Positions 45,120 through 54,191 of a stretch of 64,000 bases of DNA are shown in pieces (the stretch's first letter is position 1; every line of letters starts with the position of its first letter). This DNA comes from an uncultured Draconibacterium sp. (GTDB taxonomy: Bacteria > Bacteroidota > Bacteroidia > Bacteroidales > Prolixibacteraceae). The stretch covers positions 1,488,001-1,552,000 of the forward strand of contig NZ_OY782038.1 in assembly GCF_963677575.1 (NCBI RefSeq), given 5' to 3'. The notes beneath the pieces were generated by a model. The model was not told where the DNA came from. It did not search any database and saw only the letters and a program-made list of their open reading frames with translations. Position numbers and translations under genes: made by a program.

Positions 45120-46703
45120 ATGAAAAAAATATTTAGAAATATTGGAATCTTATTGGGCATTGTTGCTTTATTCGCAATAAACGCCTGCGAAGATGATATC
45201 ACTCCGGTTATTGAAGAACTGGAATTTGACAGGGTATTTACGCCCCTGGAACTGGAAGCTAAAATCAGCAACCAAACCACCGTATCCTTAAGTTGGGGAT
45301 TCAACAAAAAGGTACAATCTTATGAACTGGAAATAAGCGACGACAGTTTATCGTTCGCCAATATTATTCATACAGCAACAGTAGGTCCCGACGAGTTGCC
45401 TTATGTATACGAACTGCCGGCCGGTAATTCGCAATACTCGGCACGTGTTAAAGGTACAAACGACAGTATTGCAGAATCAAAATGGGCTGAACTGGCTTTT
45501 AAATCACTGCCTGAGAACATTTTTGCAGATTATAATGTTGCAATGACAGGATTGAACAGCATTGACGTAAGCTGGACTCCTGGCAAAGCAGTTACTTCCT
45601 TAAATTTTATTTCTGAAGCAGGAGACGTTTCATATGAAATTTCAGCCGAAGAGCAAGCTGCCGGAATGAAGTCGATTACTGACCTTCCAAATGCTGATTA
45701 TATAATTTATATTTTAAATGGTAATAAGCCAAGAGGTGTTCGTCCTTATGTAATGGAAGGCGATGTATTTGTTGATGCCGGCGAAGATCTGGCAGCAGCG
45801 ATCAGCGCGGCCGAATCGGGCGATGTGCTTATTCTGGCTGCCGGTGCTGAGTTTGGTTTCGAAGGCGATATGATGCTGGAGAGAGCCATAAAAATTAAAG
45901 GACTGGATGGAGATATTCCGGTAATTTATGCTACTTCTGGAGATCGTATGTTCTATGTTGGTGCGAGTATTCTGCCAACCGAAGAAATCGTTTTTGAGAA
46001 CCTGTTTATGAGCGGTTACACCAACATGGATCCTTCGCAGGGACAAATTCGTGGTGTATTCGACATGGAAAGCGAAGCCTGTAACATTGGCGCTGTTAAA
46101 TTTATCGGCTGTAAAATGTACTACATGGGCCGCCAGATTATGCGTTTACGTGGTGGTTCAGACCAAACCATTGGCGAATTCCTTGTTGACGACTGTATCA
46201 TTCACAACCTGGGTAAAAGCAGCGGTAGTTATGGTGTTTTCTGTGCAACAGAAGACAATACAAATGCAACTGTTGTAAAAATTACCAACTCAACAATCGA
46301 TAGCTTAAAATGCCATTTCATCCGCTACGATGATCCTGTGGCATGCGAAAGTATTATCGTAGAGAACTGTACATTCAATAAAACGCCGTTTAGTTCGGGC
46401 AGGTACTTAATGGATATCAGGAATGCTGTTATTACCAATGGCGTTGAAGTTACCAACTGTATTTTTGGGACTACTTCTTATGGCGACGAACCTTCGATCA
46501 GCGGAATACGTGCAGCCGACGATATCGTAATAACCATTACCAATTCGTATGCAACTACCGACTTTGTTAACTCCGGTTACTCAATTGTTGATCAGTTAAC
46601 TTCGCTGGGTGTTACTTACGACGGATTGTGGGAAGATCCTGATAATGGTGATTTCTCGTTCTCTTATGATATCGTTGAAGCTGGTGATCCAAGATGGAGA
46701 TAG
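45120..46703 (+). CDS. Surface lipoprotein, FN3-like plus DUF5123/DUF4957-type beta-helix (SGBP position)
   Basis: This 527-residue lipoprotein (GIVALFAINACEDD) is encoded directly after SusD. Residues about 40-220 hold fibronectin-III-like units (VSLSWGFNKKVQSYELEIS, IDVSWTPGKAVTSLNFIS). From about 225 the sequence becomes a repetitive parallel beta-helix (VFVDAGEDLAAAISAAESGDVL, MLERAIKIKGLDGDIPVIY, FENLFMSGYTN), the arrangement of proteins annotated DUF4957/DUF5123 in pectin loci. No pectate-lyase catalytic residues are recognisable, so a binding role at the surface is more likely than cleavage. It is followed by a terminator-like hairpin, which may set a higher level of susC, susD and this gene than of the enzymes downstream. 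Confidence 0.8.
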   Translation: MKKIFRNIGILLGIVALFAINACEDDITPVIEELEFDRVFTPLELEAKISNQTTVSLSWGFNKKVQSYELEISDDSLSFANIIHTATVGPDELPYVYELPAGNSQYSARVKGTNDSIAESKWAELAFKSLPENIFADYNVAMTGLNSIDVSWTPGKAVTSLNFISEAGDVSYEISAEEQAAGMKSITDLPNADYIIYILNGNKPRGVRPYVMEGDVFVDAGEDLAAAISAAESGDVLILAAGAEFGFEGDMMLERAIKIKGLDGDIPVIYATSGDRMFYVGASILPTEEIVFENLFMSGYTNMDPSQGQIRGVFDMESEACNIGAVKFIGCKMYYMGRQIMRLRGGSDQTIGEFLVDDCIIHNLGKSSGSYGVFCATEDNTNATVVKITNSTIDSLKCHFIRYDDPVACESIIVENCTFNKTPFSSGRYLMDIRNAVITNGVEVTNCIFGTTSYGDEPSISGIRAADDIVITITNSYATTDFVNSGYSIVDQLTSLGVTYDGLWEDPDNGDFSFSYDIVEAGDPRWR

Positions 46704-46754
46704 TAAATTTTGAAATGATATATTTGAGTTAGTTAGTCTATTAGTTAGTTAAAA

Positions 46755-46797
46755 AGAATCTCCGGGTGTAACACTCCCGGGGATTCTCTTATTAATT
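46755..46797 (+). terminator. Terminator-like hairpin between SGBP and first PL1 gene
   Basis: AGAATCTCCGGG (46755-46766) pairs with CCCGGGGATTCT (46776-46787) in 12 pairs including one G-U, with a 9-base loop, followed by CTTATTAATTTTT. It is a strong hairpin with an imperfect T run, ending just before the PL1 start at 46802, and may act as a partial terminator inside the operon. Confidence 0.65.
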
Positions 46798-46801
46798 TTT
46801 C

Positions 46802-48184
46802 ATGAAAATACGGGTAAGCATAATTCTGATTCTACTTTTCCAAACCGTTTTAGGACAACAGCAAATCGCTTTTCCGGGAGCTGAAGGTGGTGGTAAATAC
46901 ACAACCGGAGGTAGCGGTGGCAAAGTTATTTTTGTCGACAACCTAAACAACAAAGGCAAGGGAAGCTTTAGAAAAGCCATTGAAGCGGAAGGACCGCGAA
47001 CCATTATTTTCAGAGTATCAGGAACCATCGAATTAGAGAAAACCATTCACATAAAGAACGGAGACCTTACCATTGCCGGGCAATCCGCTCCGGGAGATGG
47101 AATTTGTCTGAAAAATTATGGTGTACGTGTTGACGCCGACAATGTAATTATACGCTACCTGAGAGTTCGCCCGGGAGACAACGCGCACGAAGAAATGGAT
47201 GCCATTACAGGAACACGAAACAAAAATATTATAATAGACCATTGTAGTTTTAGTTGGGCTGATGATGAAGTGGCCTCGTTTTACGACAACGAAAATTTTA
47301 CGCTGCAATGGTGTATTATCAGCGAAAGTTTTAACCTGTCCTATCATCATAAAGGAGCACATGGTTACGGCGGAATATGGGGTGGAAACAATGCCAGTTT
47401 TCACCACAACCTTATTTCCGATCATGTGAGCAGGAATCCGCGACTACAGGGATCGAGATACACCAATGATCCGGATTTTGAGAAAGCCGATTTCAGAAAC
47501 AATGTAATTTACAACTGGGGAAACAACAGCGTTTATGGTGGCGAAGAAGGCCATTATAACCTGGTGAACAATTATTATAAACCCGGTCCGGCAACAAAAA
47601 AGGATGTGCGCGACCGCATTTTAAACCTCACACAAAGTTTTTACAACGAAAGCAGAAATACAGATACACTCAGAGCCGGGTGGTTTTACCTTGACGGCAA
47701 CGTAATTGAAGGTTACAAAGAAATCTCAAAAGATAACTGGGATGGCGGCGTGCAGGTAAAAGACCTTACACAAGAAATGATCGATCAATCGCGGCTTACA
47801 AGTCCGGTTAAACATACTGCCATTGAAACTGATAACGCCAAAAAGGCATATAAAAAAGTATTACAAAATGCCGGTGCGAGCTTTAAGCGCGATGCCGTTG
47901 ACAAACGAATCATTCACGAAGCCACCACCGGAAAAGAAAGTGTAGGAAAACAATTCAGAGATGGCGGGAAAGGGATAATAGACAGCCAGACCGATGTAGG
48001 AGGCTGGCCACTATTGCAATCAACTCCACCTCCACCCGATACCGACAACGACGGGATGCCCGATGAGTGGGAAAAACAAAACGGGCTGAATCCGGGAAAA
48101 GCGGATAACAACGATTACAAGCTCAATAAAAATTATACCAATATCGAAGTTTACCTCAACTCGATTGTAGCCAAAAAGAAATAA
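46802..48184 (+). CDS. PL1-family pectate lyase
   Basis: This 460-residue secreted protein has a type I signal (ILILLFQTVLGQ) and a PL1 beta-helix: AFPGAEGGGKYTTGGSGGKV, GSFRKAIEAEGPRTIIFRVSG, the stack DLTIAGQSAPGDGICLKNYG, NVIIRYLRVRPGD, IIIDHCSFSWADDEVASFY and HHNLISDHVSRNPRLQG with the basic residues expected near the active site. The C-terminus carries a calcium-binding type segment (DTDNDGMPDEWEKQNGLNP). It cleaves polygalacturonate by beta-elimination, giving unsaturated products that the KdgF-like cupin can process further. It ends one base before the GH43 gene. A paralogue is at 54167-55885; unlike it, this one has no type IX secretion domain. Confidence 0.9.
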   Translation: MKIRVSIILILLFQTVLGQQQIAFPGAEGGGKYTTGGSGGKVIFVDNLNNKGKGSFRKAIEAEGPRTIIFRVSGTIELEKTIHIKNGDLTIAGQSAPGDGICLKNYGVRVDADNVIIRYLRVRPGDNAHEEMDAITGTRNKNIIIDHCSFSWADDEVASFYDNENFTLQWCIISESFNLSYHHKGAHGYGGIWGGNNASFHHNLISDHVSRNPRLQGSRYTNDPDFEKADFRNNVIYNWGNNSVYGGEEGHYNLVNNYYKPGPATKKDVRDRILNLTQSFYNESRNTDTLRAGWFYLDGNVIEGYKEISKDNWDGGVQVKDLTQEMIDQSRLTSPVKHTAIETDNAKKAYKKVLQNAGASFKRDAVDKRIIHEATTGKESVGKQFRDGGKGIIDSQTDVGGWPLLQSTPPPPDTDNDGMPDEWEKQNGLNPGKADNNDYKLNKNYTNIEVYLNSIVAKKK

Positions 48185-48185
48185 A

Positions 48186-49808
48186 ATGAACCTAAAACCA
48201 ACGATAATAATCCTGATAATCCTTTGTAGCTTGTCGCTTTTAAGCAGCGCACAAACCGGAATTTCAAAAGTCTGGGTAGCCGATAATGGTGATGGGACCT
48301 ATAAAAATCCGATCATCCATGCCGATTATTCCGATCCGGATGTTGTTCGTGTTGGCAACGATTATTACATGACAGCCTCGTCGTTTAACTGCGTTCCGGG
48401 CTTACCAATTCTGCATTCAAAAGACCTAGTAAACTGGCAGCTTATTTCTTATGCGCTGCCCACACAGGTTCCTGAAGATATCTTTAGCATTCCGCAGCAC
48501 GGAAAAGGTGTTTGGGCGCCGTGCATCCGTTATCACAATAACGAGTTTTACATTTATTACCCCGATCCTGATTTTGGCATTTATCAAATTAAAGCGAAAA
48601 AAGCTGAAGGACCGTGGTCGGAACCAATTTTGGTGAAAGCAGGAAAAGGTTTGATCGATCCATCGCCACTTTGGGACGATGACGGGAAAGTGTATTTAAC
48701 GCATGCTTTTGCAGGTAGCCGTGCCCGTGTAAAATCAGTAATCCTGGTTCAGGAAATGAACAGCGAAGGCACGGCGGTTATTGGCGATGAAGTAATGATT
48801 TTCGATGGTCACGAGGAACACCCTACAGTAGAAGGTCCGAAATTCTACAAAGCCAATGGCTACTACTACATTTTTGCTCCGGCTGGTGGAGTTTCTACAG
48901 GTTGGCAAATTGTACTCCGCTCAAAAAACGTATATGGCCCATACGAGGTAAAAACCGTAATGGAACAGGGCAACACCAATATTAACGGGCCTCATCAGGG
49001 AGCATGGATTGATACAAAAACCGGAGAAAACTGGTTCATCCATTTTCAGGATAAAGAAGCCTACGGACGCATAGTACACCTTAATCCAATGACCTGGCAA
49101 AACGACTGGCCGGTAATTGGCGTTGATGAAGACGGCGATGGAATCGGCGAACCGGTGCTTACCTACAAAAAGCCGGATGTTGGAGCTTCCTACCCTGTTT
49201 CTACACCTCCTGAAAGCGATGAGTTTAACGGGAATCAGTTGGGTATTCAGTGGCAATGGCAGGCCAACAAACACATTTCTTACGGATTCCCATCGGGTAA
49301 CCTTGGTTTTTATCGTTTGAATTGTATTGTTCGCCCCGAGGGAGAAGAAGGCCTTTGGATGGTACCCAATCTTTTGTTACAAAAATTTCCGGCAGAAGAA
49401 TTTACTGCAACAACCAAACTAACATTCAATGCCCGCACCGACGATGAAGAAACAGGTTTTATGATAATGGGTGAAGACTACCAATACATTTCATTAAAAC
49501 AAATAAACGGGCAGTTTCACCTGCGTGTGGCAAAATGCGAAAATGCCCGCACCGGAGGAAAAGAAATTGAACTGCATTCTGAAAGCTTTGACAGTAACGA
49601 AATCTACTTTAGAATAGAAGTTAGAAAAGGTGCGGCTTGCAGTTTCAGTTATAGCAGCAACGGAAAAACATTTAAAACCGTTGGCGAAAAATTTACAGCT
49701 AAACCGGGCCGCTGGATCGGTGCAAAAATAGGCTACTTTGCCCTGCGCGAAGGCGTCATAAACGACTCGGGAACAGTTGACATTGATTGGTTTAGGATTA
49801 CAAAATAA
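48186..49808 (+). CDS. GH43 family glycosidase with C-terminal beta-sandwich
   Basis: This 540-residue secreted protein has a signal peptide (ILCSLSLLSSAQ) and a GH43 five-bladed propeller: YKNPIIHADYSDPDVVRVGN contains the base aspartate 50, LIDPSPLWDDDGKVYLTHAF the second acidic residue, and VEGPKFYKANGYYYIFAPAGG the proton-donating glutamate 216. From about 340 a concanavalin-like domain follows (SDEFNGNQLGIQWQWQANK, FIMIMGEDYQYISLKQ-like strands), as in beta-xylosidase-type GH43 proteins. It may remove xylose or arabinose side groups from pectin, for instance from xylogalacturonan or arabinan; the specificity and subfamily cannot be assigned here. It is tightly packed, 1 base after PL1 and 3 before CE8. 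Confidence 0.9.
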   Translation: MNLKPTIIILIILCSLSLLSSAQTGISKVWVADNGDGTYKNPIIHADYSDPDVVRVGNDYYMTASSFNCVPGLPILHSKDLVNWQLISYALPTQVPEDIFSIPQHGKGVWAPCIRYHNNEFYIYYPDPDFGIYQIKAKKAEGPWSEPILVKAGKGLIDPSPLWDDDGKVYLTHAFAGSRARVKSVILVQEMNSEGTAVIGDEVMIFDGHEEHPTVEGPKFYKANGYYYIFAPAGGVSTGWQIVLRSKNVYGPYEVKTVMEQGNTNINGPHQGAWIDTKTGENWFIHFQDKEAYGRIVHLNPMTWQNDWPVIGVDEDGDGIGEPVLTYKKPDVGASYPVSTPPESDEFNGNQLGIQWQWQANKHISYGFPSGNLGFYRLNCIVRPEGEEGLWMVPNLLLQKFPAEEFTATTKLTFNARTDDEETGFMIMGEDYQYISLKQINGQFHLRVAKCENARTGGKEIELHSESFDSNEIYFRIEVRKGAACSFSYSSNGKTFKTVGEKFTAKPGRWIGAKIGYFALREGVINDSGTVDIDWFRITK

Positions 49809-49811
49809 GGG

Positions 49812-50789
49812 ATGAAAAACAAACTCTTCATATCATTTATATTATTACTAATGGCTGCCTCGGCAAGTGCCTGGGATTTTGTAGTTGCAAAAGACGGCAG
49901 CGGCGATTTTAAAACCGTACAGGAAGCCATTAACGCGGTTCCTGATTTCAGGAGAAACCGCACAACCATTTTTATTAAACAAGGCATTTACAAAGAAAAG
50001 CTGGTGTTGCCGGCAAGCAAAACCGGGGTAACTTTTATTAGTAAAGAGCCGGAAAATACGATTCTTACGTTCGATGATTACGCCAGCAAAAAGAACCGCT
50101 TTGGAGAAGAAATGGGAACAACCGGCTCTACCTCTTTTTACATTTTCGGAGAAGGTTTTATCGCTAAAAATATAACCTTTGAAAACTCCGCCGGACCAGT
50201 TGGACAAGCGGTTGCCGTGCGTATCGAAAGCGACAAAGTGGCTTTTGAAAACTGCCGTTTTCTGGGAAATCAGGATACACTTTATCCGCACGGAAAAAAC
50301 AGTAGGCAGTACTACCACAATTGTTACATCGAAGGTACAGTAGATTTTATTTTTGGTTGGTCGACAGCCCTATTTGAAGACTGCACTATTTTTTGCAAAA
50401 CAGCCGGATACATTACTGCCCCTTCCACAGAAAAAGAGATGAAATATGGCTTTGTTTTTCGGAATTGCAATATCACCGGCGATGCTCCTGAAAACTCATT
50501 TTACCTGGGTCGTCCGTGGCGCCCTTATGGCAAATCAGTTTTCATTGAATGCAAACTTGGTAAACACATAAAACCCGAAGGCTGGCATAACTGGAGCGAT
50601 CCTGAGAAGGAAAAGACAGCATTCTTTGCTGAATACAAAAATACCGGAGAAGGAGCCGACACAAAAAACAGAGTTGCCTGGTCGCATCAACTTACCGATG
50701 CAGAAGCAAAAGAATACTCGGCTGAAAAAATTTTTGGAGACTGGACTGAAGAACTGTTCTCCAACCTGGAAGAAATTAAAAAACGTTGA
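49812..50789 (+). CDS. Pectin methylesterase, CE8 (copy 1)
   Basis: This 325-residue protein has a signal peptide (FILLLMAASASA) and a right-handed beta-helix. CE8 motifs are all present: VAKDGSGDFKTVQEAINAVP, GPVGQAVAVR, FLGNQDTLY with acid aspartate 155, GTVDFIFGWS with nucleophile aspartate 178, and LGRPWRPYGK with the catalytic arginine. It removes methyl groups from homogalacturonan so that PL1 and GH28 can act. It is 3 bases after GH43, and its stop is 2 bases before the GH28 ATG. It is a paralogue of the CE8 at 53235-54191, differing in having an insert around KKNRFGEEMGTTGS. Confidence 0.95.
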   Translation: MKNKLFISFILLLMAASASAWDFVVAKDGSGDFKTVQEAINAVPDFRRNRTTIFIKQGIYKEKLVLPASKTGVTFISKEPENTILTFDDYASKKNRFGEEMGTTGSTSFYIFGEGFIAKNITFENSAGPVGQAVAVRIESDKVAFENCRFLGNQDTLYPHGKNSRQYYHNCYIEGTVDFIFGWSTALFEDCTIFCKTAGYITAPSTEKEMKYGFVFRNCNITGDAPENSFYLGRPWRPYGKSVFIECKLGKHIKPEGWHNWSDPEKEKTAFFAEYKNTGEGADTKNRVAWSHQLTDAEAKEYSAEKIFGDWTEELFSNLEEIKKR

Positions 50790-50791
50790 AA

Positions 50792-52483
50792 ATGATAGTT
50801 AAAAAGATCTCTAATCTATTACTTGCCGCTGCTGTTTTTGCGGTAGGATGTGCCGAAAAAAGCGCACCTCCCCAAACCGCAAATAGCTTGTACGAAACGA
50901 TTGAATTTGAAATGCCGGTAATTCAGGAGCCACAAATTCCTGACTATTCAGTATCGATAACCGATTTTGGCGCGATAAGTGGTGGAATGGAAATGAATAC
51001 CGAAGCTTTTGCATCTGCCATAAACGCGGTTGCCGAAAACGGCGGCGGGAAAGTCATCATTCCTCCGGGCATTTGGTTAACCGGCCCGATTCAGTTAAAA
51101 AGTAACCTGGAATTGCATGCCGAGCAAGGTGCGGTTATTCTTTTCTCGGCCAACAAAGATCTTTATCCGGTTATAGCAACCAATTTCGAAGGTCAGGATA
51201 CTTATCGTTGTCTATCGCCTATTCACGGAAAAAATATTGAAAACGTAGCTTTTACCGGGAAAGGTGTTTGGGACGGAAATGGCGATGCCTGGCGCGCGGT
51301 AAAAAAATCAAAACTAAATGAGAACGATTGGAAAGCTCTTATAGCCTCGGGAGGTATAGTAAGTGTAAGCGACGATGGAGACATTTGGTATCCATCAGAG
51401 CAGTACAAGAATGGCGCTGAAGGAAGTGGCGATCAGAATGTACGCGACGACCTGTATACAAAAGAAGAATTTGAAACCATACGCGACTTTCTGCGCCCGG
51501 TTTTTGTTAGTATTCAGAACAGTAAACGTATACTATTCGATGGCCCGGTATTTCAAAATTCGCCTGCCTGGAATATTCACCCACTATGGGTAGAGCATCT
51601 GACTGTAAAAAATCTGACCATTCGTAATCCCTGGTATTCGCAGAATGGCGACGGAATCGATATAGAATCTTGTAAAAATGTGCTGGTACAAAACTGTAAT
51701 TTTGATGTGGGAGACGATGCAATTTGTATAAAATCCGGGAAAAACGAAGACGGTCGACGTTACGGAATCCCCTGTGAAAACCTGATCATTAAAGACAACA
51801 TTGTTTACCACGGACACGGAGGTGTTACCGTTGGTAGCGAGATGTCGGGCGGAGTACGTAATATGCACGTTTCAAACTGCACATTTATGGGCACCGATGT
51901 GGGCTTACGTTTTAAAAGTACCCGTGGCCGTGGCGGCGTTGTCGAGAATATTTTTATTTCCGATGTTTATATGACCAACATCCCGACAAATGCCATTTCG
52001 TTTAACCTGTATTACGGGGGACAATCAATTTCGGAAATGATGGAAGCAGGCGGGATGGAAACATCAACAGAACATGTTCCGGTTAGCGAAGAAACACCAC
52101 AGTTCAAAAACATTAAGATTTCGAATGTTACTGTCAAAGGAGCACAGCAGGCGGTTTTTCTTCAGGGGCTTCCGGAAATGCCGCTCGAAAATATTGAGCT
52201 GAACAGTCTCTATCTGAAAGCCGATAACGGATTCCAGATCATTGATGCCAAAGGGGTTAAAATCAACGATACAAAATTGATAATGGAGAAAGATCTAGCC
52301 TTGCAGATTTTTAATAGTGCAGATGTTGATGTGAACGGCTTTGCATATGATTTTAAGGCAGCTGACGCTATTAAAATAAACGGTTCTCTGTGTAAAAATA
52401 TAAGCATTTCGAACTCGGAAACCGATGTTGAACAGTACACCACTATTGGATCGGAGGTGCCTGAAGAAGCGGTTAAATTTTAA
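50792..52483 (+). CDS. GH28 polygalacturonase-family lipoprotein
   Basis: The protein is 563 residues from the ATG at 50792; a TTG at 50786 overlaps the CE8 stop and is less likely. It has a lipoprotein signal (LLAAAVFAVGCAEKS). The pectate-lyase-like beta-helix holds the GH28 signature: YSQNGDGIDIESC with aspartate 287, VGDDAICIKSG with aspartates 308-309, HGHGGVTVGSEMSGG with the histidine, and LRFKSTRGRGG. It hydrolyses galacturonate-containing backbones or releases terminal galacturonate. The region at about 170-230 (GIVSVSDDGDIWYPSEQYKNG) is a loop typical of larger bacterial exo-acting members. The gene is embedded in a tightly packed operon; CE12 follows after 11 bases. Confidence 0.93.
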   Translation: MIVKKISNLLLAAAVFAVGCAEKSAPPQTANSLYETIEFEMPVIQEPQIPDYSVSITDFGAISGGMEMNTEAFASAINAVAENGGGKVIIPPGIWLTGPIQLKSNLELHAEQGAVILFSANKDLYPVIATNFEGQDTYRCLSPIHGKNIENVAFTGKGVWDGNGDAWRAVKKSKLNENDWKALIASGGIVSVSDDGDIWYPSEQYKNGAEGSGDQNVRDDLYTKEEFETIRDFLRPVFVSIQNSKRILFDGPVFQNSPAWNIHPLWVEHLTVKNLTIRNPWYSQNGDGIDIESCKNVLVQNCNFDVGDDAICIKSGKNEDGRRYGIPCENLIIKDNIVYHGHGGVTVGSEMSGGVRNMHVSNCTFMGTDVGLRFKSTRGRGGVVENIFISDVYMTNIPTNAISFNLYYGGQSISEMMEAGGMETSTEHVPVSEETPQFKNIKISNVTVKGAQQAVFLQGLPEMPLENIELNSLYLKADNGFQIIDAKGVKINDTKLIMEKDLALQIFNSADVDVNGFAYDFKAADAIKINGSLCKNISISNSETDVEQYTTIGSEVPEEAVKF

Positions 52484-52494
52484 TAGGCTGAGCC

Positions 52495-53232
52495 ATGAAA
52501 CAACTTTTCTATTTCTGCGCACTTATTCTGATCTTCTTCAGTGCCAGTCAAAAGCCAAAGGAATTCAGCATTTATTGTGTGGGTGATTCTACCATGGCAA
52601 ATAAGGAAGCTAATGCTTTTCCGGAAACCGGCTGGTGCATGGTGCTCGACGAGTATTTCACCCCGAACGTTGCGGTTAAAAACCATGCAAAAAACGGCAG
52701 AAGTTCAAAAAGTTTTATCGACGAAGGAAGGTGGCAATCGGTACTCGACAGCTTACAAGCCGGCGATTATGTTTTTATCCAGTTTGGTCATAACGATCAG
52801 AAAGATTACGACTCAACACGCTACACCACTCCGTTTGGTTCGTACACTGAAAACCTCAGCCAGTTTGTAAATGAATCGCGTGAAAAAGGTGCAATCCCGG
52901 TACTTTTCACTTCCATAGTTCGCCGAAAGTTTGGAGAGGAAGGAAAATTAACCGATACGCATGGCGATTATCCGGTGGCTACCCGTCAGGTAGCTGATTT
53001 GTTGAATGTGCCGCTTATTGATTTGCAAAAAATTACCGAAGAATGGGTAAATTCGCTTGGCGATGAAGCATCGAAACAAATGTATGTGTGGACCAATATT
53101 ACAAATGAACGACATCCGGAACCACGAAAAGACGATACGCATTTATCGCAGGAAGGGGCGCACAAAGTAGCTCAGTTGGCTACCGAAGCGCTTAAAGAAA
53201 CTGTGCCGGAGTTGGCAAAGAATTTAAAGTAA
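52495..53232 (+). CDS. CE12-family SGNH esterase, rhamnogalacturonan acetylesterase-like
   Basis: This 245-residue protein has a short N-terminal signal (ALILIFFSASQ) and the SGNH fold: block I IYCVGDSTMAN with serine 32, the glycine block in NGRSSKSF, block III VFIQFGHNDQKD, and block V KDDTHLSQEGAH with aspartate 214 and histidine 216. CE12 enzymes remove acetyl groups from rhamnogalacturonan I or homogalacturonan. Its length is normal. It starts 11 bases after GH28 and ends 2 bases before the second CE8 gene. Together the CE8 and CE12 enzymes would expose pectin for the lyases. Confidence 0.92.
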   Translation: MKQLFYFCALILIFFSASQKPKEFSIYCVGDSTMANKEANAFPETGWCMVLDEYFTPNVAVKNHAKNGRSSKSFIDEGRWQSVLDSLQAGDYVFIQFGHNDQKDYDSTRYTTPFGSYTENLSQFVNESREKGAIPVLFTSIVRRKFGEEGKLTDTHGDYPVATRQVADLLNVPLIDLQKITEEWVNSLGDEASKQMYVWTNITNERHPEPRKDDTHLSQEGAHKVAQLATEALKETVPELAKNLK

Positions 53233-53234
53233 CG

Positions 53235-54191
53235 ATGAGAAGATTAGGCTTTATACTGCTGTTTGTATGCTCGGTAGTTTTATCTGAGGCGCAAACAAAT
53301 ATTCAGTTCGAAATTATCGTTGCACAAGACGGAAGTGGCAATTTTAAATCGATACAGGCTGCCATTGATGCCACCAAAGCCTTCCCTCCGCGACGAATCA
53401 CTATATTTATAAAAAATGGCTTGTACCGCGAAAAAGTGTGCGTACCATCGTGGAATAATCAGCTGTCGTTTATCGGCGAAGACCGGGATAAAACCATCAT
53501 CATTTGGGATGATTATTTCGATAAGATAAACCGTGGACGCAACAGCACTTTTTTTACCTACACTTTAAAAGTGGAAACCGACGATTTTTATGCCGAAAAC
53601 CTGACCGTTTCTAATGCTGCCGGCCCGGTTGGACAAGCAGTTGCTCTGCATATTGTAGGTAATCGGTGTAGATTTAAAAACTGTAAATTTCTAGGCAACC
53701 AGGATACGGCATTTTTGGATGGAGAAAACAGTAATCAGCTGTTCGAAAATTGCATCATAACCGGAACTACCGATTTCATTTTCGGTTCGGCTACAGCTGT
53801 TTTTCAGGGCTGCACCATAATCAGCAAAAAAGACTCGTACATAACTGCGGCAAGTACAGCAAAAGACAAAGATTTTGGTTTTGTATTTATGGATTGCAAT
53901 CTGCAAGCCGAAGAGGGCGTTCAAAGTGTTTACCTCGGACGACCATGGCGGCCTTACGCTAAAACAGTCTTTTTAAACTGCTTTTTGGGCAAGCACATTT
54001 GCCGCGAAGGTTGGGCAGCATGGAGCAATAAAGACGATAAAAACACCGCGTTTTATGCCGAATACAACAGTACTGGTCCCGGTGCCAGCCCCAACAGAGT
54101 GGAGTGGGCAAATCAGTTAAGCCGCAAAGAAGCATCAAAGTATACCCTTAAGAATATTTTAGGAGAATGGACAACACGACTCAACGATTAA
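53235..54191 (+). CDS. Pectin methylesterase, CE8 (copy 2)
   Basis: This 318-residue secreted protein has a signal peptide (LGFILLFVCSVVLSEAQ) and full CE8 motifs: VAQDGSGNFKSIQAAIDAT, GPVGQAVALHI, FLGNQDTAFLDG, GTTDFIFGSATAVF and LGRPWRPYAK. It demethylates homogalacturonan. It is clearly related to copy 1 but diverged, so the two may prefer different methylation patterns or chain positions. Its last 25 bases overlap the start of the next PL1 gene in another frame, suggesting translational coupling. Confidence 0.95.
   Translation: MRRLGFILLFVCSVVLSEAQTNIQFEIIVAQDGSGNFKSIQAAIDATKAFPPRRITIFIKNGLYREKVCVPSWNNQLSFIGEDRDKTIIIWDDYFDKINRGRNSTFFTYTLKVETDDFYAENLTVSNAAGPVGQAVALHIVGNRCRFKNCKFLGNQDTAFLDGENSNQLFENCIITGTTDFIFGSATAVFQGCTIISKKDSYITAASTAKDKDFGFVFMDCNLQAEEGVQSVYLGRPWRPYAKTVFLNCFLGKHICREGWAAWSNKDDKNTAFYAEYNSTGPGASPNRVEWANQLSRKEASKYTLKNILGEWTTRLND

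Noticed and set aside
46729..46752. TTAGTTAG-type short repeats before the PL1 gene
   Set aside because: Simple low-complexity sequence, also seen at about 18425-18453; too short and common to treat as a shared regulatory element without genome counts.
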